Source: Streptomyces marokkonensis (lineage in GTDB: Bacteria; Actinomycetota; Actinomycetes; Streptomycetales; Streptomycetaceae). From it: a stretch of DNA of 64,000 bases. Under the pieces are notes generated by a model. It was given only the letters and a program-made list of their open reading frames with translations. It searched no databases and was not told the origin of the DNA. Numbering within the stretch: position 1 is the stretch's first letter; the number at the start of each line of letters is the position of its first letter. The stretch covers positions 124,001-188,000 of the forward strand of contig NZ_VSKS01000011.1 in the NCBI RefSeq assembly GCF_008312835.1, given 5' to 3'. The position numbers and the translations under genes were made by a program. Of the stretch, positions 48,982 through 56,464 are shown piece after piece.

Positions 48982-50139
48982 GTGGGTCGGCTGACCGGCG
49001 GGGACCCCTCGCTGCTGCGAAGGATCAACTCCGCGGTGGTGCTGCACGCGTTGCGGGCCACGGACTGCGCGACGCTGACCGAGGTCACCCGGGTCACGGG
49101 GCTGTCCCGGCCGACCGTCGAAGGCGTCGTGGAGGGGCTCATCGAGGCGGGCCTCGTCGTGGAGACGGCGGCCGAGGAGGGCGCGGCGCGGCGGCAGGGA
49201 CGGCCGGCGCGGCGGTTCCGGTTCCGGGCGGAGGCCGGGCATCTGCTCGGCCTGGAGATCGGCGTGCACCGGGTGGCCGCGCTGCTGGCCGACCTGGACG
49301 GCCGGGTGATCGGCGCCCAGGTGAGGGACGTCGACGAGACGGTCGACGCCGACGAGCGCCTGGAGCGGATCCGCGCGGCCGTCGCGGAGCTGCTGCGCCG
49401 GGCCGGTGTCCCGCGCGGCTCCCTGCGGGCCGTCGGCGTGGGCACCCCCGGGATCGTCGAGGCGGACGGCACGGTGCGGCTGGGCACGGCGCTGCCCGGC
49501 TGGACCGGACTGGGGCTCGGCGAGCGGCTGAGCCGGTCCTTCAGGTGTCCGGTACTGGTGGAGAACGACGCCAACGCGGCTGTCGTCGCCGAGCACTGGA
49601 AGGGTGTCGCCAAGGAGACCGACGACGTGGTGTTCGTGCTGGCCGGGCTGAGCCCGGGCGCCGGATCACTGATCGGCGGACGGCTGCACCGGGGGTACGG
49701 CGGGGCGGCCGGGGAGATCGGGGCGCTGCACCTGCTGGGCCGGGAGGCGACCCCGGAGGCGCTGCTGTCCACCACGGACGAGCCGTTGCACCCGCTCGAC
49801 GAGCAGGCGGTCGCGGAGGTCTTCGCCCAGGCCCGGCAGGGCGACCAGCGGGCGCTCGCGGCCATGGACCGTTTCATCCACCGGCTGGTCCACGACGTGG
49901 CGGCGCTGGTGCTGGCCCTCGACCCGGAGCTGGTCGTGATCGGCGGCTGGGCGGCCGGCCTGGACGGCGTGCTGGAACCGCTGCGCGGGGAGCTGGCCCG
50001 CTACTGCCTGCGCCCGCCGAGGGTCGCCCTGTCCCTGCTGGGCGAGGCGGCGGTCGCCACCGGCGCCGTACGGCTCGCTCTCGACCATGTGGAGGAGCAA
50101 CTGTTCGCGGTGGAGGGCACGGTGACGGCACGCCGCTAG
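48982..50139 (+). CDS. ROK-family transcriptional regulator without the zinc Cys motif
   Basis: This 385-aa ROK protein has an N-terminal winged helix (about 10-65, N-S-A-V-V-L-H-A-L, G-L-S-R-P-T-V-E-G-V-V) and a sugar-kinase-like domain (about 85-370). The D-V-D-E-T segment, V-G-T-P-G-I-V and E-N-D-A-N-A-A-V-V-A-E are conserved, including the catalytic Asp of the kinases. The ROK zinc-binding C-x-C-G-x-x-G-C-x-E stretch is absent: the expected place reads G-E-I-G-A-L-H-L-L-G-R-E-A-T. GTG 48982 follows GGGAGGACGGACG. It probably senses a sugar and controls sugar-use genes elsewhere. Confidence 0.85.
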   Translation: MGRLTGGDPSLLRRINSAVVLHALRATDCATLTEVTRVTGLSRPTVEGVVEGLIEAGLVVETAAEEGAARRQGRPARRFRFRAEAGHLLGLEIGVHRVAALLADLDGRVIGAQVRDVDETVDADERLERIRAAVAELLRRAGVPRGSLRAVGVGTPGIVEADGTVRLGTALPGWTGLGLGERLSRSFRCPVLVENDANAAVVAEHWKGVAKETDDVVFVLAGLSPGAGSLIGGRLHRGYGGAAGEIGALHLLGREATPEALLSTTDEPLHPLDEQAVAEVFAQARQGDQRALAAMDRFIHRLVHDVAALVLALDPELVVIGGWAAGLDGVLEPLRGELARYCLRPPRVALSLLGEAAVATGAVRLALDHVEEQLFAVEGTVTARR

Positions 50140-50285
50140 CGGCGCCGCGCCGTCCGGGGCAGGCGCTCCGCGCGTCGACCGCCGCCCGCCGTCCCGGTCC
50201 GTGGGCCCGCCGTACGCGCGCCGGCGCCGCGCCGACGGTCCGTGAAAGGGACCCGGGCGGCACAGCCGGGGCGCGCGACGCGTTG

Positions 50286-51047
50286 TCAGGAGGCCTGGCG
50301 CTCCGGCCCGTGGTGGATCTCCACGCCGCCGGAGTCGCCGAACGTCAGCCGGCAGGTGTCCGCCCGGTACGTGGCCACGGAGAGCGCCGCGGTGCGTCCG
50401 CGGGCGATGAAACGCGTGGTGACGACGAGGACGGGCGCGCCCGGCAGACGGTCCAGTTCCCGGGCGTCGTCCGCGCGGGCGGAACCGAGCTCCACGGCGT
50501 TCTCCTGGCGCTCCAGCTCCAGGCGCTGCAGTTCCCGCAGCACGGCACGCGCGCGTGCCGCGCCGGAGGGGGCGTCGATGCCGGACAGGTCGGGCACCGA
50601 GTCGGCCGGGACGTACAGCAACTCCGCGGCGACGGGCTGGCCGTGGGAGACGCGGGAGCGGCGCACGATGTGCACGGGCTCGTCGCGGCCGGTGACCAGG
50701 GCCTCGGCGACGGCGGCGGGCGGCACCTCGAGGGCGCAGTCGAGCGTCTGCCAGGCGTCGAGCGGCCCGCCCGGCCAGGCGTGCCGCGCGGTGCCGACGG
50801 CGACGCCCATGCGCGGCGGGGCGACGGTGGTGCCCACCCCGCGGCGGCGCTGCAGTCTGCCTTCCAGTTCGAGCTGTTCCAGGGCCTGCCGGAGCGTGGC
50901 ACGGGCGACACCGAAGCGGGCGGCGAGATCGCGCTCGTTGGGCAGGATCTCGCCCACCGAGAACTCCGAGTCCAGCGCCTCGCTGAGCACGGTCCTGAGA
51001 TGCCAGTACTTCGGTTCCGGCACCGTTTCCAGCTGCGTGGTCCCCAC
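50286..51047 (-). CDS. GntR-family (HutC subfamily) regulator with UTRA domain
   Basis: This 253-aa regulator has a winged helix (about 15-75, L-P-N-E-R-D-L-A-A-R-F-G-V-A-R-A-T-L-R-Q) and a UTRA effector domain (about 100-245; E-L-L-Y-V-P, T-T-R-F-I-A-R-G). GTG 51047 is preferred because GGAGG lies 5 nt upstream and the protein then begins M-G-T-T-Q-L-E-T-V-P-E-P-K-Y-W; the frame could extend to 51113. A palindrome resembling DasR sites overlaps its -35 box, so it is likely autoregulated. Effectors of this subfamily are often sugar phosphates or amino-acid derivatives. Confidence 0.88.
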   Translation of the reverse strand: MGTTQLETVPEPKYWHLRTVLSEALDSEFSVGEILPNERDLAARFGVARATLRQALEQLELEGRLQRRRGVGTTVAPPRMGVAVGTARHAWPGGPLDAWQTLDCALEVPPAAVAEALVTGRDEPVHIVRRSRVSHGQPVAAELLYVPADSVPDLSGIDAPSGAARARAVLRELQRLELERQENAVELGSARADDARELDRLPGAPVLVVTTRFIARGRTAALSVATYRADTCRLTFGDSGGVEIHHGPERQAS

Positions 51048-51122
51048 CCTGTCCTCCACGATCGCCGAGTCCGGTCGCGTTTTAGCGCCCTTGTTTATTA
51101 AAGGTTGTTTCACTTGTCTGCG

Positions 51123-51151
51123 ACGATAAGGCGGCCCTCACCCTTGGTCAA
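51123..51151 (-). promoter_or_regulatory. Promoter of the gntR gene
   Basis: Read on the minus strand: TTGACC (51146-51151), a 17-bp spacer and TATCGT (51123-51128). It predicts a leader of about 70 nt. Confidence 0.6.
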
Positions 51152-51157
51152 TACCAA
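51144..51157. promoter_or_regulatory. GntR/HutC-type operator overlapping the -35 box
   Basis: TTGGT-CAAT-ACCAA is a perfect palindrome with 5-bp arms; on the minus strand TGGTATTGACCA resembles the DasR box TGGTCTAGACCA. It covers the -35 of the gntR promoter. Confidence 0.6.
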
Positions 51158-51170
51158 TCGGCACGACGAG

Positions 51171-51201
51171 GAGGCCCCCGTCACGGCGCGACGGGGGCCT
51201 C
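51171..51201 (-). terminator. Hairpin after the ECF41 sigma factor gene
   Basis: GAGGCCCCCGTC / GACGGGGGCCTC (12-bp arms, 7-nt loop) lies downstream of the sigma factor gene and upstream of gntR, both on the minus strand. Confidence 0.7.
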
Positions 51202-51243
51202 GGGGCGGAGGGGCGGGGGCCTCGGAGCGGAGCGGGGGGGTCG

Positions 51244-52131
51244 CTACCGCACCACGGGGAGCGAGCGGAGCTTGTCGGGGTTGCGGATGACGTACACCGC
51301 CTGGACGCGCCCGTCGGCGACGTCGAGCTGGAAGACGGAATCGGGCTTGCCGCCGGACAGGACGAGCACCGCGGGGCCCCCGTTGAGCTCCAGGAAGCGC
51401 ACGGCCGCGTCCGGCACCCCCTTGCCGACCACCCCGACGAGGAAACGCGCCACGTGGTCGGCGCTCTCCAGGACCCGCAGCGGGGCGCGCGACTTGCCGC
51501 CGCTGTCCCCGACGAGACGCACGTCCGGTGCGAGCAGTTCGATCAGCCCCGCCATGTCCCCGCCGGCCGCCGCGGCGAGGAATCGCTCCGTGAGGTCGCG
51601 CCGCCGGGCGGGGTCGACGTCGTAGCGCGGGCGCCGCTCCTCGACGTGCTTGCGGGCGCGTCCGGCGAGCTGGCGTACGGCCGGTTCGCCGCGGTCGAGC
51701 ATGGCCGCGATGTCGGCGTACGGGTAGCCGAACGCCTCCCGCAGCACGAAGACCGCGCGCTCCAGCGGTGACAGGGACTCCATGACGACGAGGACGGCGA
51801 GGGAGACGGAGTCGGCGAGCACGGCCTGCTCGACGGTGTCCGGGGCGGTGTCGCCGAAGTCCGTGGCGTACGGCTCGGGCAGCCAGGGGCCCACGTAGGT
51901 CTCGCCGCGCGCCTTGATCTGGCGCAGCCGGTCGATGGCGAGACGGGTGGTGACGCGCACCAGGTAGCCGCGCGGCTCGCGCACCGCGGACCGGTCGCCG
52001 CCCGACCAGCGCAGCCACGCGTCCTGAACCACGTCCTCCGCGTCGGCCACCCGGCCCAGCATCCGGTAGGCGACGCCGAGGAGAACGGGGCGGTGCTCTT
52101 CGAAGACGTCGGTCGGGGTGTCGGTGGTCAC
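51244..52131 (-). CDS. ECF41-family RNA polymerase sigma factor with SnoaL-like domain (SigJ type)
   Basis: This 295-aa sigma factor has region 2 (about 10-75, D-A-E-D-V-V-Q-D-A-W-L-R-W), the linker motif Y-V-G-P-W-L-P-E-P that marks ECF41, region 4 (about 110-165, L-S-P-L-E-R-A-V-F-V-L-R-E-A-F) and a C-terminal SnoaL-like domain (about 180-290) with G-D-S-G-G-K in place of DGGGK and the ending N-P-D-K-L. In this family the C-terminal domain replaces an anti-sigma factor. GTG 52131 is used. The usual neighbours (carboxymuconolactone decarboxylase, oxidoreductase or epimerase) are absent; a hydrolase gene is divergent. Confidence 0.93.
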   Translation of the reverse strand: MTTDTPTDVFEEHRPVLLGVAYRMLGRVADAEDVVQDAWLRWSGGDRSAVREPRGYLVRVTTRLAIDRLRQIKARGETYVGPWLPEPYATDFGDTAPDTVEQAVLADSVSLAVLVVMESLSPLERAVFVLREAFGYPYADIAAMLDRGEPAVRQLAGRARKHVEERRPRYDVDPARRRDLTERFLAAAAGGDMAGLIELLAPDVRLVGDSGGKSRAPLRVLESADHVARFLVGVVGKGVPDAAVRFLELNGGPAVLVLSGGKPDSVFQLDVADGRVQAVYVIRNPDKLRSLPVVR

Positions 52132-52213
52132 GCCACCATCCCAGCCGACCCGCGCGGTCGTGTCCAGGCACCGCCGCGTCCCGGGCCGCGGGGCCCCGGC
52201 CCGGGAACAAGGG

Positions 52214-52229
52214 GCTACCCGTCGGTAGC
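52214..52229. promoter_or_regulatory. Inverted repeat between sigma factor and hydrolase genes
   Basis: GCTACC-CGTC-GGTAGC has perfect 6-bp arms, with a smaller AGCAATTGCT palindrome just downstream. It lies 71 bp before the hydrolase ATG and could be an operator. Confidence 0.5.
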
Positions 52230-52299
52230 AATTGCTGACAAGCTGTCTACGACGCCGGGCGGCGTCCGTTTCCGCGAGTCCCAGACGAGGAGCACCCCC

Positions 52300-53130
52300 A
52301 TGCCCGCGACCGTCTCCTTCGAGGTCCCCTCTCCCCTCGGCCCGCAGACCGTGACCCTGTCCCACGCGCGCGTGGGACGCGGCGAACCGCTGGTCCTGCT
52401 GCACGGCATCGGTCATCACCGCCAGGCCTGGGACCCGGTGGTGGACATCCTGGCGACCGAGCGCGAGGTGATCGCCGTGGACCTGCCCGGATTCGGCGCC
52501 TCCCCCTCGCTGCCCGACGGCCTCGTCCACGACCTGCCCACCATGAACGCCGCCCTCGGCGCCCTGTGCGAGGCGCTGGAACTGGACCGGCCGCACGTCG
52601 CGGGCAACTCGCTCGGCGGTCTGCTGGCCCTGGAGCTCGGCCGCGAGCGGCGCGTCCGGTCCGTCACCGCCCTCTCCCCCGCGGGCTTCTGGACGCAGGC
52701 GGAGCGGCGGTACGCCTTCGCCGTGCTGCTCGGCATGCGGCGGACCGCCGAGCGGATGCCGCTGCCGCTCGTCGAGCGCCTCTCCCGTTCCGCGGCCGGC
52801 CGGGCGGCGCTGACGAGCGCCATCTACGCCCGCCCCGGGCGCCGTTCCCCGGAGGCCGTCGTCGCCGAGACGCTCGCGCTCGCCCGGGCCACCGGCTTCA
52901 CCGAGACCCTCCGCGCGGGCGCCGCCGTACGGTTCACCGACGACGTGCCCGGCATCCCCGTGACCGTCGCCTGGGGCGCGCGGGACCGGCTGCTCGTCCC
53001 CCGCCAGGGAGTGCGCGCCAAGCGGACCATCCCCGGAGCGCGGCTGGTCCGGCTGCCCGGCTGCGGCCACGTCCCGATGAACGACGACCCCGCGCTGGTC
53101 GCCCGCGTCATCCTGGACGGCAGCCGCTGA
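52300..53130 (+). CDS. Alpha/beta hydrolase
   Basis: This 276-aa hydrolase has the oxyanion segment L-L-H-G-I-G-H-H, the nucleophile elbow G-N-S-L-G-G, the acid in W-G-A-R-D-R-L and the His in G-C-G-H-V-P. The cap region (about 140-200) is Arg-rich. It resembles meta-cleavage product hydrolases and non-haem haloperoxidase-like enzymes, but the substrate is unknown. ATG 52300 has GAGGAGC upstream. It is divergent from the ECF41 gene and may be part of its regulon, since ECF41 factors often activate the gene next to them. Confidence 0.85.
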   Translation: MPATVSFEVPSPLGPQTVTLSHARVGRGEPLVLLHGIGHHRQAWDPVVDILATEREVIAVDLPGFGASPSLPDGLVHDLPTMNAALGALCEALELDRPHVAGNSLGGLLALELGRERRVRSVTALSPAGFWTQAERRYAFAVLLGMRRTAERMPLPLVERLSRSAAGRAALTSAIYARPGRRSPEAVVAETLALARATGFTETLRAGAAVRFTDDVPGIPVTVAWGARDRLLVPRQGVRAKRTIPGARLVRLPGCGHVPMNDDPALVARVILDGSR

Positions 53131-53358
53131 ACGGCACGGGCCGGGGCGGCGCACCTCGCCCGCGACGGCGCGCTCGACCGCCCGGTGCCGGTGGAAGGGC
53201 GTGGGCGCGCCTCCTGCGCCCGGTGACACTGCCCGTCGTCTCCGCTCGCGGCACGTACGCGCGGATCCTTCGAAGGGGCGGCCGACGGCCGGAGGCCGCC
53301 GCCGGGGTCGGATGCGGCGCGCCGTCCGTCCCCTCCCCCCGCGCGGGCGCGATCAGTT

Positions 53359-53402
53359 GTTCACTTGGGGTTCGCGTGCGAGCCGCGCCGCCCGAGTAGT
53401 TG
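53359..53402 (+). promoter_or_regulatory. PHO box and -10 element before phoD
   Basis: GTTCACTTGGG (53359-53369) and GTTCGCGTGCG (53370-53380) are two adjacent 11-bp units matching the PhoP direct repeat GTTCAyyyrgG. TAGTTG (53397-53402) fits a -10 box. The ATG is 44 bp further on. The 315-bp gap 53131-53445 otherwise shows nothing I can support. Confidence 0.7.
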
Positions 53403-53445
53403 TGGCAGCGCACACCGGCCGGATCCCGTCCCTGGAGGCGCCTCC

Positions 53446-55032
53446 ATGTCACACCGCCCGTTCCCCGGCCGTCGCGCCGTTCTGCGCGGCTCGCTCGCGG
53501 CCTCGGCGGCCCTGACCCTGCCCGCCGCGCTCGGCACGGCGCCCGCCTTCGCCCGCTCCGGACGGCCTGAGGCCGGCTGGGGCGTGCAGACCGGTGACGT
53601 GACCCGTGACTCCGGACTGGTGTGGGTGCGGTCCGACCGTCCGGCCCGGATGATCGTCGAGACGTCCGCGACCGAGTCGTTCCGGCACCCGCGCAGATGG
53701 CGTGGTCCGCTGCTCGGCCCGGGCACCGACTTCACCGGCACCACCCGGTTGCGCGGGCTGCCTCCGGGCGAGCAGATCCACTACCGGGTGCTGCTCACCG
53801 ACCCCGACGACCCGCGCCGCACCGGTGAACCGGTGACCGGCACCTTCCGCACGGTGCCGGCCCGGCGGCGGGACGGAGTGCGCTTCCTGTGGTCCGGCGA
53901 TCTGGCCGGGCAGGGCTGGGGCATCAACCCCGACCTCGGCGGCTACCGCATCTTCGACGCCATGGCGCGGCTCGACCCGGACTTCTTCCTGTTCAGCGGC
54001 GACACCGTCTACGCCGACGGGCCCATCGCCGCGACCGCCGCCCTCCCGGACGGCGGCACCTGGCGGAACATCACGACCGAGGAGAAGTCCAAGGTCGCCG
54101 AGACCCTCGCCGAGTTCCGGGGCAACTTCCGCTACAACCTGCTCGACGAGAACCTGCGTCGGTTCAACGCCCGGGTGCCGTCCATCGTGCAGTGGGACGA
54201 CCACGAGGTGCGCAACAACTGGTATCCCGGCCAGCGGATCGCGGACACCGACACCCGCTACACGGAGAAGAGCGTCGACGTCCTGGCGGCCAGGGCGCGG
54301 CGCGCGTTCGGTGAGTACTTCCCGATGTCGACGCTGCGGCCGGGTGCCCGGGAGGGCCGGGTGTACCGCGTTCTGCGGCAGGGCCCGCTGCTGGACGTGT
54401 TCGTGCTGGACATGCGGACGTACCGGGGCGCCAACTCCTCCGGTGACCAGACCGTGGACCCCCAGGGCATCCTCGGGCGGGAGCAACTGGACTGGCTCAA
54501 GCGGGAACTGGCGCGGTCGCGGGCCGTGTGGAAGGTGATCGCGGCCGACATGCCGATCGGCCTGGTCGTGCCGGACACCACCGAGGGGCGGAAGAACGTC
54601 GAGGCGGTCGCCCAGGGCGACCCGGGGGCGCCACTGGGGCGGGAGCTGCAGATCGCGGAGCTGCTGCGGTTCGTCAAGCACCGGCGGATCACCGGCACGG
54701 TGTGGCTGACGGCGGATGTGCACCACACCTCGGCCCAGCACTACCAGCCCGCGCGTGCCGCGTTCGGCGACTTCGAGCCGTTCTGGGAGTTCGTCTCCGG
54801 CCCGCTCAACGCGGGCGCCTTCCCGGCCGTCGCGCTCGACGCCACCTTCGGCCCGGAGCGGGTGTGGGTGAAGGCACCGACCGCTTCGAACGTCTCGCCC
54901 GCCGGCGGCCACCAGTTCTTCGGCGAGGTCGACATCGACGGGGACAGCGGCGAGTTGACGGTGCGGATGCGGGAGCAGGACGGCACCGTGCTGTTCACGA
55001 AGACGCTCCAGCCGGGCCTCGTCGGTCAGTAA
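53446..55032 (+). CDS. phoD: PhoD-family alkaline phosphatase/phosphodiesterase, Tat secreted
   Basis: This 528-aa secreted phosphatase has a Tat signal (G-R-R-A-V-L-R-G-S, then A-S-A-A-L-T-L-P-A-A) ending near P-A-F-A. A PhoD N-terminal beta domain (about 45-145) is followed by the catalytic domain with metal ligands in S-G-D-L-A, F-S-G-D-T-V-Y-A-D-G, Q-W-D-D-H-E-V-R-N-N-W and T-A-D-V-H-H. The family uses Fe3+ and Ca2+ and releases phosphate from mono- and diesters. ATG 53446 has TGGAGG 8 nt upstream. A PHO box upstream indicates PhoP control under phosphate limitation. Confidence 0.93.
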   Translation: MSHRPFPGRRAVLRGSLAASAALTLPAALGTAPAFARSGRPEAGWGVQTGDVTRDSGLVWVRSDRPARMIVETSATESFRHPRRWRGPLLGPGTDFTGTTRLRGLPPGEQIHYRVLLTDPDDPRRTGEPVTGTFRTVPARRRDGVRFLWSGDLAGQGWGINPDLGGYRIFDAMARLDPDFFLFSGDTVYADGPIAATAALPDGGTWRNITTEEKSKVAETLAEFRGNFRYNLLDENLRRFNARVPSIVQWDDHEVRNNWYPGQRIADTDTRYTEKSVDVLAARARRAFGEYFPMSTLRPGAREGRVYRVLRQGPLLDVFVLDMRTYRGANSSGDQTVDPQGILGREQLDWLKRELARSRAVWKVIAADMPIGLVVPDTTEGRKNVEAVAQGDPGAPLGRELQIAELLRFVKHRRITGTVWLTADVHHTSAQHYQPARAAFGDFEPFWEFVSGPLNAGAFPAVALDATFGPERVWVKAPTASNVSPAGGHQFFGEVDIDGDSGELTVRMREQDGTVLFTKTLQPGLVGQ

Positions 55033-55080
55033 CGCAGCAAACAGGACAGAAGTACGCCTTTACCCATCAGTCACAGTGCG

Positions 55081-55094
55081 TTCGTGATCACGAA
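55081..55094. repeat. Perfect 14-bp palindrome upstream of the ACT-GNAT gene
   Basis: TTCGTGATCACGAA is self-complementary. It sits 24 bp before the ATG at 55119 and is a good candidate operator; it contains the GTG-N4-CAC pattern but not the N6 spacing of CRP sites. Confidence 0.6.
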
Positions 55095-55118
55095 ACACGA
55101 TTCCTTCACAGTGGCTGT

Positions 55119-56393
55119 ATGAGTCGAGACATGTCTGACGCGATGAGCACCCGGCACGGAGGTCCCGCACACCGCCGGTGGAACCCGGCGGGACTCGCCG
55201 CGCGGTGCACGGCGGCGTACCGCGCATGGCGGGTACGCCGCCACGGCCACGCACCGCCGGCACACGATACCGGCGACGCCCCGCCGCCCTCCGCCGCGGC
55301 CGGGGAGAGCGTGCTGTGGCGGATGCGGACGACGGTGAAGGACGAACCGGGCGCGCTGGCCGCGGTGTGCACGGCGCTGGCCGAGCGGCGGGTCGACATC
55401 CTGAGCCTGCAGACGCACCCGCTGGGCGAGGACACCGTCGACGAGTTCCTGCTGCGGGCGCCGGCGGGAACGGATCTCACCGGCGCGGTGTCGCTCGCCG
55501 GGGGCTCGGACACCTGGACCGAGCGGGCCGACGCCCACGACCTGGTGGACGCACCCACCCGGGTCCTGGGGCTGGCCGCCCGCACCGCCACGGACGCCGC
55601 GGAACTTCCGCTGGCCCTGCGCCAGTTGCTGGGCCGGTGCACGATCCGCTCCCAGCCCGCCGCGCCGCTCTTCGGACGGGCCGGGGCCGTGACCGTGCCG
55701 GCGGAGGGCTCCCTGGAGGAGACCGTGATCCGGCTGCGCGACCCGGAGGGCGGGGTCCTCACCGTCGAGCGGCCGCATCTGCCGTTCACGCCCACCGAGT
55801 TCGCCCGGGCCCGGGCACTGGTGGAACTGGACGCCCGGCTGGGCCCGCGGATCCCGCGCGGCCGTGACGTGCTCACGTTGCCGGAGGGCAGCGACATCTC
55901 CGTGCGCCGGGCGGACACCGGTGACCTGGCCGCCGCGCGGGCGATGCACGAACGGTGCTCCGCCGAGACCCTGCGCATGCGCTATCACGGGCCGGTCGGC
56001 GACGCGGACCGCTACCTGAACCATCTGCTGAGCCCGCGCTTCGGGCGGACGCTCGCCGCGCAGACCGCCTCGGGCCGCGTCGTCGCCCTCGGCCACCTGC
56101 TGTGGGACGGGGACGAGACCGAGCTCGCGCTGATCGTGGAGGACGCGTGGCAGCGCCGGGGGGTCGGCGCCCGGCTGCTCACCCGGCTGGTGGCGATGGC
56201 GGCCGAGGCGGGCTGCGCCCAGGTGTACGCCGTGACCCAGGCGTCCAACACCGGCATGGTCGCCGCCATGCGCGGTCTGGGCCTGCCGCTCGACTACCAG
56301 GTGGAGGAGGGCACCCTGGTCGTCACGGCCCGTCTGGACGCCGTACCGGCCCACCGCGTACGGCAGTTCGGCGAGCACATCGGCCGGGCCTAG
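55119..56393 (+). CDS. ACT domain-GNAT acetyltransferase fusion
   Basis: This protein of about 424 aa has a basic N terminus (about 1-60), an ACT domain (about 65-150; K-D-E-P-G-A-L-A-A-V-C-T-A-L-A-E), a middle region, and a C-terminal GNAT domain (about 265-400) with the acetyl-CoA loop Q-R-R-G-V-G-A-R-L-L. ACT domains bind amino acids, so the acetyltransferase may be allosteric. Actinobacterial lysine acetyltransferases with this fusion are known to be controlled by Asn or Cys in some species. ATG 55119 is used; ATG 55131 and 55143 are in frame and no ribosome site decides between them. Confidence 0.8.
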   Translation: MSRDMSDAMSTRHGGPAHRRWNPAGLAARCTAAYRAWRVRRHGHAPPAHDTGDAPPPSAAAGESVLWRMRTTVKDEPGALAAVCTALAERRVDILSLQTHPLGEDTVDEFLLRAPAGTDLTGAVSLAGGSDTWTERADAHDLVDAPTRVLGLAARTATDAAELPLALRQLLGRCTIRSQPAAPLFGRAGAVTVPAEGSLEETVIRLRDPEGGVLTVERPHLPFTPTEFARARALVELDARLGPRIPRGRDVLTLPEGSDISVRRADTGDLAAARAMHERCSAETLRMRYHGPVGDADRYLNHLLSPRFGRTLAAQTASGRVVALGHLLWDGDETELALIVEDAWQRRGVGARLLTRLVAMAAEAGCAQVYAVTQASNTGMVAAMRGLGLPLDYQVEEGTLVVTARLDAVPAHRVRQFGEHIGRA

Positions 56394-56409
56394 GTCACCG
56401 TGTCCGGCG

Positions 56410-56450
56410 ACGGGGAAGGGCCCGGCGGGAGTCGCCGGGCCCTTCCCCGT
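56410..56450. terminator. Bidirectional hairpin between ACT-GNAT and Mgl-like genes
   Basis: A perfect 18-bp stem ACGGGGAAGGGCCCGGCG / CGCCGGGCCCTTCCCCGT with a 5-nt loop lies between two convergent stops. Confidence 0.85.
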
Positions 56451-56464
56451 GTGGCCGGTGGGCC

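Noticed and set aside
45279-49877. Minus-strand open frame of 1532 residues spanning several genes
   Set aside because: Only its last part is the ABC-2 permease. The rest is a GC-rich shadow of the ATPase, kinase, regulator and ROK genes, with Arg/Pro/Ser-rich translation and no domains.
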